Part shown: piece by piece, positions 41,629 to 50,593 of the stretch
Position numbering within the stretch: position 1 is the first letter of the stretch
How the letters are laid out: each line of letters starts with the position of its first letter
Source: Streptomyces sp. NBC_01260
GTDB lineage: Bacteria > Actinomycetota > Actinomycetes > Streptomycetales > Streptomycetaceae
Length of the DNA: 64,000 nucleotides
Reading direction: 5' to 3'
Assembly (NCBI RefSeq): GCF_036226405.1
Contig: NZ_CP108464.1
Location: forward strand, 2,852,001 to 2,916,000
Translations under genes and position numbers: made by a program
The notes under the pieces: model-generated
Told to the model about the DNA's origin: nothing
Databases searched by the model: none
Seen by the model: the letters and a program-made list of their open reading frames with translations, nothing else

Positions 41629-42387
41629 TCAGACTTTCTTGGGTCGGGTGGTGCCGGAGTACTCCCGGCTGATGGTGTCGGCGGTGCGCCGGACCAGCGG
41701 GAGCAGGGTGAGGAGTTCCTCCGCCGTGACGACCACGTTCGGTGCGGAGACCGACATGGCGGCGACGACACGCCCGTCGGCGCCGCGGATGGGGGCGCCG
41801 ACGCAGTTGATGGACTCCTCGTGGCCACCGAGGTCGGTGGCCCAGCCCTGTTCGCGTACGGCGGCGAGTTCCTTGAGGAACGCACCGGCGCCGGGGGTCG
41901 AACGGGACGTGTACATGGGGTAGTCGAGCTTCTCGGCGACGGCGCGCCGTTCCGGCTCGGTCAGGTCGGCGAGCAGGAGCTTGGCCACGGCGGCGACGGT
42001 GATCGCGACGGGTTTGCCGATCCGGGAGTACATCCGTACCGGGTAGCGGCTCTCGACCTTGTCGATGTAGAGGACCTCGTTCTCCTCGTACACCGCGAGG
42101 TGGACGGTGTGTCCGCAGCTCTCGTTGAGTTCGGCGAGGTGCGGGTGGGCGATCTCCCGGACGTCGAGGTTCTCGACGGCCTCCTGGGCGAGCGCGAAGA
42201 GCCGTGCGCCGAGGCGGTAGCGCTGGTCCTGCTGGCGGTAGACGAGTCCGTGCTCGTGGAGCGTACGGAGCAGCCGCAGCGCGGTGGACTTGTGGACGCC
42301 GAGCCGCTCGGCCACCTGTCCGAGGTCGGCGGGTCCCTGCGCGAGCAGTGGCAGGATGCTCAACGCCCGGTCGACGGTCTGGCTCAT
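41629..42387 (-). CDS. IclR-family transcriptional regulator
   Basis: A 252-residue regulator with an N-terminal winged helix (SQTVDRALSILPLLAQGPADLGQVAERLGVHKSTALRLLRTLHEHGLV) and an IclR effector domain (GHTVHLAVYEENEVLYIDKVES, SRIGKPVAITVAAVAKLLLA, EESINCVGAPIRGADGRVVAAMSVSAPNVV). Its ATG overlaps the stop of the upstream kinase gene by four bases. It probably controls both this operon and the divergent D-amino-acid genes through the palindrome at 43561-43577. Confidence 0.93.
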   Translation of the reverse strand: MSQTVDRALSILPLLAQGPADLGQVAERLGVHKSTALRLLRTLHEHGLVYRQQDQRYRLGARLFALAQEAVENLDVREIAHPHLAELNESCGHTVHLAVYEENEVLYIDKVESRYPVRMYSRIGKPVAITVAAVAKLLLADLTEPERRAVAEKLDYPMYTSRSTPGAGAFLKELAAVREQGWATDLGGHEESINCVGAPIRGADGRVVAAMSVSAPNVVVTAEELLTLLPLVRRTADTISREYSGTTRPKKV

Positions 42388-43463
42388 GTGCTGCGTACCT
42401 CCGTGTCGTCCCCCGTCCAGCCGGGGCCGAGACGCAGTCTCCCCCAGGCGGCGTCGTCGAGGGCCGCGAGGTGGTCGGCCCGGTCGCGGGCGGGCGGGTC
42501 GGTGAGGTCGCCGGGGACGGTGAGGACGGCGGCGGCCATCAGGTGACCGTGCCGGGCCCGGTCGCGGACGGGCAGTCCGCGCAGGGTGGCGGAGAGGAAT
42601 CCGGCCGCGAAGGCGTCACCGGCGCCGACGGGCGCGACGACGTCGACGCGCAGCGCGGGGACGTCCGTGACCGAATCGGCTCCCGGGGAGGCCGAAAGGC
42701 CGGCCCCGGGGCGGAGCCGGGAAAAGACCGTGGCCCCTTCCGCGCCCCGCTTCACGACCAGCACCGCCGGTTCCGGCAGCGCCGCGCGGATCGCCTCGGC
42801 CCCCACGACGCCCCACGCCTCCTGCGCCTCGTCCTCCCCGACGAAGACGAGGTCCGCGCCGCGGGCCAGGTCCAGCAGGACGCCGGGGGAGGCGTCGCCG
42901 CCCCGCCACAGTCCGGGCCGGTGGTTGACGTCGAAGGAGACGAGCGGGCGGCCGGGCCGCGGGGCCGTCAGCTCGCGCAGCAGCGCCAGGCAGTCGGCGG
43001 AGAGCGCGGCCGTGATGCCGGACAGGTGCAGCACCCGGCGGGCGAGCAGGGCCTCGCGGGGGACGTTGGCGGGCGACATCGCGGAGGCCGCGGATCCGGC
43101 CCGGTAGTACGCCACCTCGTGGACGTCGGCCGCGCGGTCGGTCGCCGTGCGGAAGTAGATGCCGGTGGGGCGGGCGGGATCGCGCCGCACCGCGGAGGTG
43201 TCGACCCCGTAGGCGGAGATCGCGTCGACGAGATGGTCGCCGAAGCCGTCCGCCCCGACCCGGCTCACCCAGGCCGCCCGGTGCCCGGCCTTGGCGAGCG
43301 CGCAGGCCACGTTGGACTCGGCGCCCCCGATCCCCCGGCCGAAGGACGGTACGTCGGCGAGGCGTCCCGGCTGCGAGGGCAGGAACGTCACCATGGACTC
43401 ACCGAGGCACACGACATCACTGGTCGCGGTGTCGGCGGCGGTCCTGGCCGGGGTTCCGGACAC
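42384..43463 (-). CDS. PfkB-family sugar kinase (2-keto-3-deoxygluconate kinase-like)
   Basis: A 359-residue ribokinase-family enzyme. GTG 43463 has GAGGAG eight bases upstream. Motifs are VVCLGESMVTFLPSQPG, the N-terminal GG switch FGRGIGGAESNVACALAKAGH, VSFDVNHRPGLW and the catalytic VAPVGAGDAFAAGFLSATLRG. Closest in pattern to KDG kinases, which phosphorylate 2-keto-3-deoxygluconate. With the GntP permease this suggests a sugar-acid route, though the neighbours also point to D-amino acids. Confidence 0.85.
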   Translation of the reverse strand: MSGTPARTAADTATSDVVCLGESMVTFLPSQPGRLADVPSFGRGIGGAESNVACALAKAGHRAAWVSRVGADGFGDHLVDAISAYGVDTSAVRRDPARPTGIYFRTATDRAADVHEVAYYRAGSAASAMSPANVPREALLARRVLHLSGITAALSADCLALLRELTAPRPGRPLVSFDVNHRPGLWRGGDASPGVLLDLARGADLVFVGEDEAQEAWGVVGAEAIRAALPEPAVLVVKRGAEGATVFSRLRPGAGLSASPGADSVTDVPALRVDVVAPVGAGDAFAAGFLSATLRGLPVRDRARHGHLMAAAVLTVPGDLTDPPARDRADHLAALDDAAWGRLRLGPGWTGDDTEVRST

Positions 43464-43560
43464 TCGGGGCTCCTCTTGGTCTGCGGGCGGCACCGGTTCT
43501 CACCATTGACCGGGCATCGGCTCGGATGTTAGACAGCCCTGAGCGATATACGCAATGGGT

Positions 43561-43577
43561 GTTGCATATGTTGCAAC
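43561..43577. promoter_or_regulatory. Probable IclR operator
   Basis: GTTGCA-TATGT-TGCAAC is a 17-bp inverted repeat between the divergent kinase and D-serine dehydratase-like genes, flanked on both sides by further CGCAAT copies (near 43549 and 43577). IclR-family operators are palindromes of about this size. Confidence 0.6.
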
Positions 43578-43683
43578 GCAATACAGTACAGACGTCTGCG
43601 GCGCACACGGCTTCTGCGGTGCACACGGCTGACGACGACTGATCACGACTGACGACGACCTACTTCGATCGAGGAGGCACCCC

Positions 43684-44982
43684 ATGGCTGCCGACCGTCC
43701 CGTGGCCGGACCGGCCGGACTCGCCGATGAGCGGGTCGACCACCGGTTCAAGGCGCTCCCGCCCGACGCGGAGGGGCTGACCGTCGGCGCGCTGGCCGCC
43801 GAGCGGCGCAACCTCTTCACCGGCGGGTTCACCACCCCGGTGCTCGCCCTGTCGGCCGAGTCCGTCGAGCACAACCTCGCCCTGCTGGAGACGTACGCGC
43901 GGCGCCACGGTCTCGTGTTCGCCCCGCACGGCAAGACGTCGATGTCCCCGCAGCTGTTCGCCCGCCAGCTGGAGCACGGCGCATGGGGCATCACCGCGGC
44001 GGTGCCCCACCAGGCGCGGGTCTACCGGGCATACGGGATCCAGCGGATCTTCCTGGCCAACGAGCTCGTCGACGCCACCGCGCTGCGGTGGCTCGCGGGC
44101 GAGCTGGACGCCGACCCCGGCTTCCGGTTCGTCTGCTACGTCGACTCGGTGCGCGGCGTCGAGCTGATGGACGAGGCCCTGCGCGCGGCCCGCGCCTCCC
44201 GCCCGGTCGATGTCGTCGTGGAGCTCGGCGCGGGCGAGGGCGCCCGCACGGGCGCCCGTACCGAAGCCGACTGCGCCGCGGTCGCCGACGCGGTGGCCGC
44301 GGCCGGGAGCCTGCGCCTGGTGGGCGTGGCCGGTTATGAGGGCGAGGTGCCGCAGGCGACCGGCGAGCGGGTACGGGACTGGCTGCGCCGGCTCGTCGCG
44401 CTGGCCGCGGCCTTCGACGCACAGGGGCGGTTCGCCGCGCTGGACGCCGGTGAGCAGATCGTGATCAGTGCGGGTGGCAGCGCGTGGTTCGACGCGGTGG
44501 CGGACGTGTTCGCCGGCATCCCGGAACTGTCCTCCCCCGTCTGCAAGTTGCTCCGCTCAGGTGCGTACGTCTCGCACGACGACGGCCACTACCGCCATCT
44601 GACGCCCTTCAACAGGGTCCCCGAGGAGGGCGCGCTGCAGCCCGCCTTCCGGCTGTGGGCGCAGGTCGTCTCACGCCCGACTCCCGAGCAGGCGTTCCTC
44701 AACGCGGGCAAGCGGGACGCCGCGTACGACCTCGATCTGCCCCAGGCACAGGTCGTGCGGTCGGGGCGGGACGGCTCCGTGCGGGCGGCCACGGGGATCG
44801 AGGTCACCAAGCTGTCGGACCAGCACGCGTGGGTCGGGACCGAGGAGGGGACCGGGCTGGAGGTCGGGGACTGGGTCGGGATGGGCCTTTCGCACCCGTG
44901 CACCAGCTTCGACAAGTGGCAGCTGATTCCGCTGGTGCAGGCGGACGGCACGGTCACGGACTACATCCGCACGTTCTTCTGA
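43684..44982 (+). CDS. PLP-dependent D-serine/D-threonine dehydratase or aldolase-like enzyme
   Basis: A 432-residue fold-type III PLP enzyme of the DSD1/D-threonine aldolase group. The PLP lysine is in LVFAPHGKTSMSPQLFARQL. Other motifs are YVDSVRGVELMDEAL, VVVELGAGEGARTGAR, VISAGGSAWFDAVADVF and a C-terminal metal site LSHPCTSFDKWQLIP (His and Cys). It likely removes ammonia from or cleaves beta-hydroxy D-amino acids. GAGG in GGAGGCACCCC lies before ATG 43684. It sits upstream of the D-aminoacylase gene. Confidence 0.85.
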   Translation: MAADRPVAGPAGLADERVDHRFKALPPDAEGLTVGALAAERRNLFTGGFTTPVLALSAESVEHNLALLETYARRHGLVFAPHGKTSMSPQLFARQLEHGAWGITAAVPHQARVYRAYGIQRIFLANELVDATALRWLAGELDADPGFRFVCYVDSVRGVELMDEALRAARASRPVDVVVELGAGEGARTGARTEADCAAVADAVAAAGSLRLVGVAGYEGEVPQATGERVRDWLRRLVALAAAFDAQGRFAALDAGEQIVISAGGSAWFDAVADVFAGIPELSSPVCKLLRSGAYVSHDDGHYRHLTPFNRVPEEGALQPAFRLWAQVVSRPTPEQAFLNAGKRDAAYDLDLPQAQVVRSGRDGSVRAATGIEVTKLSDQHAWVGTEEGTGLEVGDWVGMGLSHPCTSFDKWQLIPLVQADGTVTDYIRTFF

Positions 44983-45050
44983 GCCCGCTTGCGAGCCCGG
45001 AACCAAGCCCCTCCGGCGGCTGAGAGGCCGTCGGGCGCCCTCTGAGGCGC

Positions 45051-45080
45051 GGGGGTCCGGGGCAGCGCCCCCGGACCCCC
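45051..45080. repeat. Strong GC hairpin between two D-amino-acid genes
   Basis: GGGGGTCCGGGG (45051-45062) pairs perfectly with CCCCGGACCCCC (45069-45080) over a 6-nt loop, 16 bp before the D-aminoacylase start. Similar hairpins recur in Streptomyces intergenic DNA. It could attenuate or stabilise the downstream message. Confidence 0.65.
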
Positions 45081-45096
45081 ACTGAAAGGCACTCCC

Positions 45097-46716
45097 ATGG
45101 ACCTCGTCATCCGCGACGCCCGCGTCATCGACGGCACCGCCACCCCCTCCTACCGCGCCGACGTCGCCGTACGCGACGGCCGCATCGCGGAGATCCACCC
45201 CGAGCACGCCCCGGGCCCGCGTCCCACCGCCGCCCGCACGCTCGACGCCGACGGCCTCGCCCTGTCCCCCGGCTTCGTCGACATGCACGCCCACAGCGAC
45301 CTCGCCCTGCTCCGCGACCCCGACCACAGCGCGAAGGCCGCGCAGGGCGTCACCCTCGAAGTCCTCGGCCAGGACGGGCTGTCGTACGCCCCCGTCGACG
45401 ACCGCACCCTCGCCGAGGTCCGCCGCTCCATCACCGGCTGGAACGGCGACGGGAGCGACATCGACTTCGACTGGCGCACCGTCGGCGAGTACCTGGACCG
45501 TCTCGACCGCAACTTCGGCGGCCGGGGCATCGCCGTCAACGCCGCCTATCTGATCCCGCAGGGCACCGTCCGGATGTACGCGGTCGGCTGGGACGACCGG
45601 CCCGCCACCGACGCCGAGCTGACCCGGATGAAGCAACTCGTCGCCCAGTCCATGGCCGAGGGCGCCGTCGGCATGTCCTCCGGGCTCACCTACACCCCGG
45701 GCATGTACGCGGACGACGCCGAACTCACCGAGCTGTGCCGGGTGGTGGCCGGACACGGCGGCTACTACTGCCCGCACCACCGCTCCTACGGGGCGGGCGC
45801 GCTGGAGGCGTACGAGGAGATGGTGCGGCTCACCCGTACCGCGGGCTGCGCGCTCCATCTCGCGCACGCCACCATGAACTTCGGCGTGAACGAGGGAAAG
45901 GCGCCGGAACTGCTCGCCCTCCTCGACCGGGCCCTGGACACGGGCGCCGACATCTCCCTCGACACCTACCCGTACACCCCGGGCTGCACGACGCTGGTCG
46001 CCATGCTGCCGAGCTGGGCGAGCGAGGGCGGACCGGAGTCGGTCCTGTCCCGTCTCGCCGACGGCCCGACGGCCGCGAGGATCCGCCACGCCATGGAGGT
46101 CGTCGGGGCGGACGGCTGCCACGGCGTGCCGATCGAGTGGGACCGCATCGAGATCTCCGGCGTCAGCGTGCCCGGCCTCGGCGAGTACGTCGGCCGTACG
46201 GTGGCCGAGTCCGCGCGGCTGCGCGGCGAGGAGCCCTGGGTGACCGCCCGGCGGCTGCTCCTTGACGACCGGCTCGGCACGACGATCCTTCAGCACGTGG
46301 GCCACGAGGACAACGTCCGGCAGATCATGCGCCACCGCGTCCACACCGGCGGCAGCGACGGCATCCTCCAGGGCGACAAGCCGCATCCGCGCGCGTACGG
46401 CACCTTCCCGCAGTATCTCGGCCGGTACGCGAGGGAGTTGGGCATCCTGCCCCTGGAGGAGTGCGTCGCCCACCTCACGTCCCGCCCGGCGGCCCGGCTG
46501 CGGCTGGCCGACCGCGGTCAGGTACGCGAGGGGTACCGCGCCGACCTGGTGCTCTTCGACCCCTCGACGGTGGCCGCGGGCTCGACGTTCGACGAGCCGC
46601 GCGCCCTGCCCTTCGGTATCCCGCACGTACTGATCGACGGCCGCTTCGTCATCGAGGACGGCAAGCGGACCCAGGTCCTGGCCGGCCGGGCCGTGCGCTC
46701 CGCGCCCCGCGGGTAG
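45097..46716 (+). CDS. N-acyl-D-amino-acid deacylase (D-aminoacylase)
   Basis: A 539-residue amidohydrolase. Metal-site motifs are LSPGFVDMHAHSDLALL, a Cys-containing or Glu loop in GVTLEVLGQDGLS, GMSSGLTYTPGMYADDAEL, YYCPHHRSYG, LHLAHATMNFG and HTGGSDGILQGDKPHPRAYGTF with the catalytic Asp. The enzyme releases free D-amino acids from N-acyl derivatives, feeding the PLP enzyme upstream. AAAGG lies ten bases before ATG 45097. Confidence 0.92.
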   Translation: MDLVIRDARVIDGTATPSYRADVAVRDGRIAEIHPEHAPGPRPTAARTLDADGLALSPGFVDMHAHSDLALLRDPDHSAKAAQGVTLEVLGQDGLSYAPVDDRTLAEVRRSITGWNGDGSDIDFDWRTVGEYLDRLDRNFGGRGIAVNAAYLIPQGTVRMYAVGWDDRPATDAELTRMKQLVAQSMAEGAVGMSSGLTYTPGMYADDAELTELCRVVAGHGGYYCPHHRSYGAGALEAYEEMVRLTRTAGCALHLAHATMNFGVNEGKAPELLALLDRALDTGADISLDTYPYTPGCTTLVAMLPSWASEGGPESVLSRLADGPTAARIRHAMEVVGADGCHGVPIEWDRIEISGVSVPGLGEYVGRTVAESARLRGEEPWVTARRLLLDDRLGTTILQHVGHEDNVRQIMRHRVHTGGSDGILQGDKPHPRAYGTFPQYLGRYARELGILPLEECVAHLTSRPAARLRLADRGQVREGYRADLVLFDPSTVAAGSTFDEPRALPFGIPHVLIDGRFVIEDGKRTQVLAGRAVRSAPRG

Positions 46717-46728
46717 CAGCCGCTCCGC

Positions 46729-47568
46729 TCAGGCCCCGGCCGCCCGCTCCCGCGCCCACGCCAGGTCGTCCTCGGTGGGTGCGTCGTCCTGGGTGAGCGC
46801 CCGCCGCCAGTAGCCGCTGAACTCGACGGCGGACCTGGGCAGTCCGCGTTCCTCGACGAGATGGCGGCGCAGCGCCCGGACCGTGCCGGCCTCCCCCGCG
46901 AGCCAGGCGGCCGCGCTCCCCCCGGGCAGCGCGGCCGACCGGACCGCGTCCAGCAGCGATTCGCCCCGGTCCCGGTGCACCCAGCGCAGGGTCAGCTCGG
47001 CCGCGGTGTCGAACCGCTGCTCCTCGGCCGCGTCGGCGACCTCGGCGCAGACCGTCACCGGCGCCCCGGCCGACAGGGATTCGAGGATCGTCCCGATCGC
47101 CGGGAGCGCCGACTCGTCGCCGGCCAGCAGCAACCGGCCGGCCTCGGGCAGCGGCCGCGCGTACGCCGAGGACGGGCCGACCATGCCGACCACGTCCCCG
47201 GGCCCGGCACCGAGAGCCCAGCGGGTGGCGGGCCCGCCGTCGCCGTGGAGCACGAAGTCGACGGCCATGAGGCCGGAGCCGGGATCGTACGAGCGGACGG
47301 TGAAGCTCCGCATGAGCGGCCGCTCCGGTTCGGGGATCGCGAGGCAGGCCTCGTACCAGCGCATTCCGTAGGTGTCCTCGGCGTCCGGCTCCGGCAGCCG
47401 GGGCGCGTGCTGCCCCTGCCTCGGGAAGCAGAGCTTCATCTGCTGGTCGGGCCGGTCCTCCATGACCGACGCCAGCGCGTCCCCGGAGAAGGTGACCCGC
47501 AGCATCCGCGGGCTGATCCGCTCGACACCCGCGACCCGCACATACGACACAGTCAAGGTCCGCACCAC
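46729..47568 (-). CDS. Siderophore-interacting FAD-dependent reductase
   Basis: A 279-residue SIP-family protein (FAD_binding_9): RISPRMLRVTFSGDAL, LMRSFTVRSYDPGSGLMAVDFVLHGDGGPATRWALGAGPGDVVGMVGPS binds FAD, and LLLAGDESALPAIGTILESL with AWLAGEAGTVRALRRHLVEERG is the NAD(P)H domain. It should reduce ferric siderophores in the cytoplasm. It is divergent from a TetR gene with two operator-like palindromes between them. Confidence 0.93.
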   Translation of the reverse strand: MVRTLTVSYVRVAGVERISPRMLRVTFSGDALASVMEDRPDQQMKLCFPRQGQHAPRLPEPDAEDTYGMRWYEACLAIPEPERPLMRSFTVRSYDPGSGLMAVDFVLHGDGGPATRWALGAGPGDVVGMVGPSSAYARPLPEAGRLLLAGDESALPAIGTILESLSAGAPVTVCAEVADAAEEQRFDTAAELTLRWVHRDRGESLLDAVRSAALPGGSAAAWLAGEAGTVRALRRHLVEERGLPRSAVEFSGYWRRALTQDDAPTEDDLAWARERAAGA

Positions 47569-47604
47569 CGCTGCGACACCAGCCTCTCATCGGAGTTTGA
47601 TACT

Positions 47605-47649
47605 TTACGGCATAAGGAGTTGCGGGAGCGAAGTTACTTTACGACGTAA
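47605..47649. promoter_or_regulatory. Paired TetR operators between SIP and TetR genes
   Basis: TTACGGCATAA (47605-47615) and the perfect TTACGACGTAA (47639-47649) are both preceded by ACTT. Their centres are 34 bp apart. The second overlaps the AAGGAG Shine-Dalgarno of the TetR gene, indicating autoregulation. Confidence 0.65.
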
Positions 47650-47659
47650 GGAGTCGCAA

Positions 47660-48478
47660 GTGGTGGTCTATGCCGGGCAGGGCGATGCCCGACGGTCGAT
47701 GTCCCTGCTGTGGCGCTCGGCCGCACCGCAGGAGCCGGGCCGCACCCCCGGTCCCGGCCCCAGGCCCGGACTGACGGTCGACGCGATCGTGGCCGCCGCG
47801 ATCGCCGTCGCCGACGAGGACGGCATGGCCGCGCTCTCGATGCGGGCGGTGGGCGAGCGGGTCGGGCGCACGGCGATGGCGCTCTACACCTACGTTCCCG
47901 GCAAAAGCGAACTGCTGGACCTGATGTACGACGCGGTGCACGCGGAGCTCCCCGGCGACCGGCCCGCAGGGGGCGACTGGCGTACGGAGCTGACGCGTTG
48001 GGCGCAGGACACACTCGCGTTCTTCCTGCGCCACCCCTGGGTGCTCCAGGTCTCGCAGGCCCGTCCGGTGCTCGGCCCGCACGAGTACGCCGCACTGGAC
48101 ACGCTCGTGCGCTGCCTCTACGGCACGGGGCTCGACGCCGCGGTGCTGCGGCGCCTGGTCGGGACGCTGTTCCACTTCGTGCGGGGCGCCGCACAGACCG
48201 TCGCCGACGCGCGCGAGGCGGCGTCGGCGACGGGGCGGCCGGACGAGGAGTGGTGGTACGCCCGCTCGGCGGCGCTCGTCGAGCTGGTCCCGGACTTCGC
48301 GGACCGCTACCCGGAGCTGAGCCGGATGGAGCGGGAGTCGGCGCCCCCGCAGCCGACGGGGGACGACACGGTGCCGTATCCGGAGCGGGAGGCGCGGGAG
48401 ACGTTCACCGCAGGGCTGGACGTACTGCTGGACGGCATCGAAGCGGCGGTCCGGCGGGGCCGGGGGCCGGGCGCGTGA
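47660..48478 (+). CDS. TetR-family regulator (TetR_C_1 type)
   Basis: A 272-residue regulator; GTG 47660 has AAGGAG six bases upstream, while a longer reading to 47372 overlaps the SIP gene. The helix-turn-helix is DAIVAAAIAVADEDGMAALSMRAVGERVGRTAMALYTYVPGKSELLDLMYDAVHAEL, and the C-domain has WAQDTLAFFLRHPWVLQVSQARPVLGPHEYAALDTL. It probably represses the divergent siderophore reductase and itself. Confidence 0.9.
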   Translation: MVVYAGQGDARRSMSLLWRSAAPQEPGRTPGPGPRPGLTVDAIVAAAIAVADEDGMAALSMRAVGERVGRTAMALYTYVPGKSELLDLMYDAVHAELPGDRPAGGDWRTELTRWAQDTLAFFLRHPWVLQVSQARPVLGPHEYAALDTLVRCLYGTGLDAAVLRRLVGTLFHFVRGAAQTVADAREAASATGRPDEEWWYARSAALVELVPDFADRYPELSRMERESAPPQPTGDDTVPYPEREARETFTAGLDVLLDGIEAAVRRGRGPGA

Positions 48479-48499
48479 ACACGCCCTGACCCCCTGGAG

Positions 48500-48667
48500 T
48501 CACCAGCGGTACCAGCGGCCGCGACTGGCGCCGGAACCCGAACGCATGACAAAGCCGAGCAGCCATACCGCGAGCACGATGGCCGCTATCCACCAGAGCA
48601 GATTGAGCGCGAACCCGGCACCGAAGAGAGCCAGGACGACCAGAAGAACTACCAGCAGGGGAACCAT
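48500..48667 (-). CDS. Small hydrophobic membrane protein
   Basis: A 55-residue protein with two hydrophobic stretches (MVPLLVVLLVVLALFGAGFAL and LLWWIAAIVLAVWLLGFVMR) and a basic end SGASRGRWYRW. This is a recurrent short Streptomyces membrane protein, often annotated simply as hydrophobic protein. GGAGG lies upstream of ATG 48667. Function unknown. Confidence 0.8.
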   Translation of the reverse strand: MVPLLVVLLVVLALFGAGFALNLLWWIAAIVLAVWLLGFVMRSGSGASRGRWYRW

Positions 48668-48787
48668 GTTTATCAACCTCCATAAATTCGAGTGCCCCGG
48701 CTCTGCCGATCCACACCTCCTTGCCCGAGCTCCTGTCGCACTCGGGCGAAACAGTTTCCCAGCCGTTTTCACGGGCACCCGGGGCAC

Positions 48788-49639
48788 ATGAATATTTCTG
48801 CGACAGCCCGAAAAGGGCACGGAAAGGCAAGACGCGCAGGAAATGGTTCAACGATCGAGGCGGGCGGCCGTGCGGGATTCGTGGCCCGTGGGTTGATCTA
48901 CTTCCTGGTCGGCGTCCTGGCGCTGCGCATAGCGTTCAACGACACCGGTGGCGGTGGCGGAAAGACGGCCGACCGGGGCGGGGCGCTCTCGGAGATCGCG
49001 CAGAAGCCCTTCGGATCGGTCCTGTTGTGGGTCCTCGGTGCCGCACTGGCGGGCATGGCCCTGTGGCGGCTGTCCGAGGCCGCCTTCGGGGCCGCGGGCC
49101 CCGACGGGCAGAAGACGACCAAGCGGCTGGCATCGGCGGGGCGCGCCGTCTTCTACGGCTTCGTGTCCTACTCGGTCCTGATGTTCGCGGCGGGCGACCG
49201 GGGCAGCGGAAGCGGCTCCAGCGACGCGCAGTCGCAGGACGTCACGGCAAGGGTCCTGGACATGCCGGGCGGCCGCTGGCTGGTGGGGGCGGGCGGCGTG
49301 GCCGTCGTCGGCGCGGGTCTGTGGATCGCCGGCCGGGCCGCACTCCGCAAGTTCCACAAGCATCTGCGCATGGGCGAGATGTCACGCACCGAACGACGGG
49401 CCGTGGACATCACCGGCGTCTTCGGCGGGGTCTCCCGCGGGCTGGTCTTCGCGGTGGCGGGCGGTTTCGCCGTGGCCGCCGCGGTGAAGGCCCGGTCCGG
49501 GGAGGCGAAAGGTATGGACGACACGCTGCGGTCCTTCAGCGCGACCCCGGCCGGCCCGTGGCTGCTGGCCCTCGTCGCGGTGGGGCTGGCGGCCTTCGGC
49601 CTCTTCTCCTGCGCGAACGCCCGGTGGCGCCGGATCTGA
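48788..49639 (+). CDS. DUF1206 membrane protein
   Basis: A 283-residue protein with three repeated two-helix units. Each starts with a GR/AR-turn (AGFVARGLIYFLVGVLALRI, SAGRAVFYGFVSYSVLMF, GVSRGLVFAVAGGFAVAAAVK), giving about six membrane helices. That is the DUF1206 pattern. Role unknown; homologues appear in stress-related gene neighbourhoods. No strong SD precedes ATG 48788. Confidence 0.88.
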   Translation: MNISATARKGHGKARRAGNGSTIEAGGRAGFVARGLIYFLVGVLALRIAFNDTGGGGGKTADRGGALSEIAQKPFGSVLLWVLGAALAGMALWRLSEAAFGAAGPDGQKTTKRLASAGRAVFYGFVSYSVLMFAAGDRGSGSGSSDAQSQDVTARVLDMPGGRWLVGAGGVAVVGAGLWIAGRAALRKFHKHLRMGEMSRTERRAVDITGVFGGVSRGLVFAVAGGFAVAAAVKARSGEAKGMDDTLRSFSATPAGPWLLALVAVGLAAFGLFSCANARWRRI

Positions 49640-49699
49640 GCGAGTGGGGGCAGGGCGGGAGTGCTGCTCCTCCCGCCCCGCCCAACTGCGCCTCAGCCG

Positions 49700-50593
49700 T
49701 TACGGCTTGGGCAGCTGGCACCCTGCGGCGCTCAGGTCGAACTTGTTGCCTGCGCCGATGCACGGCACGATGCCGTAGGTCTCCTGGGCGTAGTTGATGC
49801 CCTTGCGGACCGTCACCTGACCGTTCTCATCGACCTCGCACGGGTTGTTGTCCGTGCACTTCTGCCCGTCCTCGTTACCGGTGTTGTTGACGGCGACGAC
49901 CTTGCCGGTGGTGTTGTCGATCACCGGCGAGCCCGACGTGCCGCCGATGGTCTGGCAGGCGGAGGTGTAGCGGACCGAGTCCTTCCAGGTCCACTCCCCC
50001 TCCTTGAGGCGGTAGACGAACCCGTCGACGTTGCAGCTGTACGTGCGCTTCCAGTACCCGGACGCCACCGTGATCGCGGCGCCCTGCACCGGGTGCGCGG
50101 TGTTGAGTTCCAGCGCCTTGATCCCGTAGCGGCTCTCGATCTGGGCGTACGTGGAGGTGAGTTGGTACACCGATATGTCGGTGTCCGTCATCGTCCCGTA
50201 CGCGATCTTGCTCGCCCGCAGCGTGCCGACGCCGCCGCCCGAGGAGTTCAGCAGGGTGAAGCTGCGGGTGGACGGCTGGTTGAGCACGACCTCACCGGGC
50301 CCGGGGAAGCCCGACTCCATGCAGTGCCCGTTGGAGAGCACGAGCGCGGGATCGCCCGGCTGGGAGCCGGGCGTACGGACGACCGATCCCGAACAGTTGC
50401 TGAGCGCCACCGTCCCGGCGAAGCCGATGGCCTTGGCCCCGGCCTTCGCCTTGACTGCCGCGCGGCTCGATGATGCTGCCGCCTTGACCGTGCTGGGCGC
50501 TGCCGCGTCGTGGCTTGTGGCCGCGGTTGCGGGCGCGGTACCGGCTCCGAGGAGCAGCACGGCGAAGAGCGCACCGACGAGAGGCTTTTTCAT
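49700..50593 (-). CDS. Secreted trypsin-like serine protease
   Basis: A 297-residue exoprotein. The signal peptide MKKPLVGALFAVLLLGAGTAPATA is followed by an Ala/Lys-rich propeptide-like stretch. The S1 triad is visible as His in LVLSNGHCMES, Asp in MTDTDISVYQL and Ser in TIGGTSGSPVID. Cys pairs (NCSGS/GHC, SCN/SAC, KCTDNNPCE) suggest disulfides. GGAGGGG precedes ATG 50593. Confidence 0.9.
   Translation of the reverse strand: MKKPLVGALFAVLLLGAGTAPATAATSHDAAAPSTVKAAASSSRAAVKAKAGAKAIGFAGTVALSNCSGSVVRTPGSQPGDPALVLSNGHCMESGFPGPGEVVLNQPSTRSFTLLNSSGGGVGTLRASKIAYGTMTDTDISVYQLTSTYAQIESRYGIKALELNTAHPVQGAAITVASGYWKRTYSCNVDGFVYRLKEGEWTWKDSVRYTSACQTIGGTSGSPVIDNTTGKVVAVNNTGNEDGQKCTDNNPCEVDENGQVTVRKGINYAQETYGIVPCIGAGNKFDLSAAGCQLPKP

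Noticed and set aside
44671..46626. 651-residue minus-strand frame
   Set aside because: Antisense to the PLP enzyme and D-aminoacylase genes, which show full catalytic motifs.
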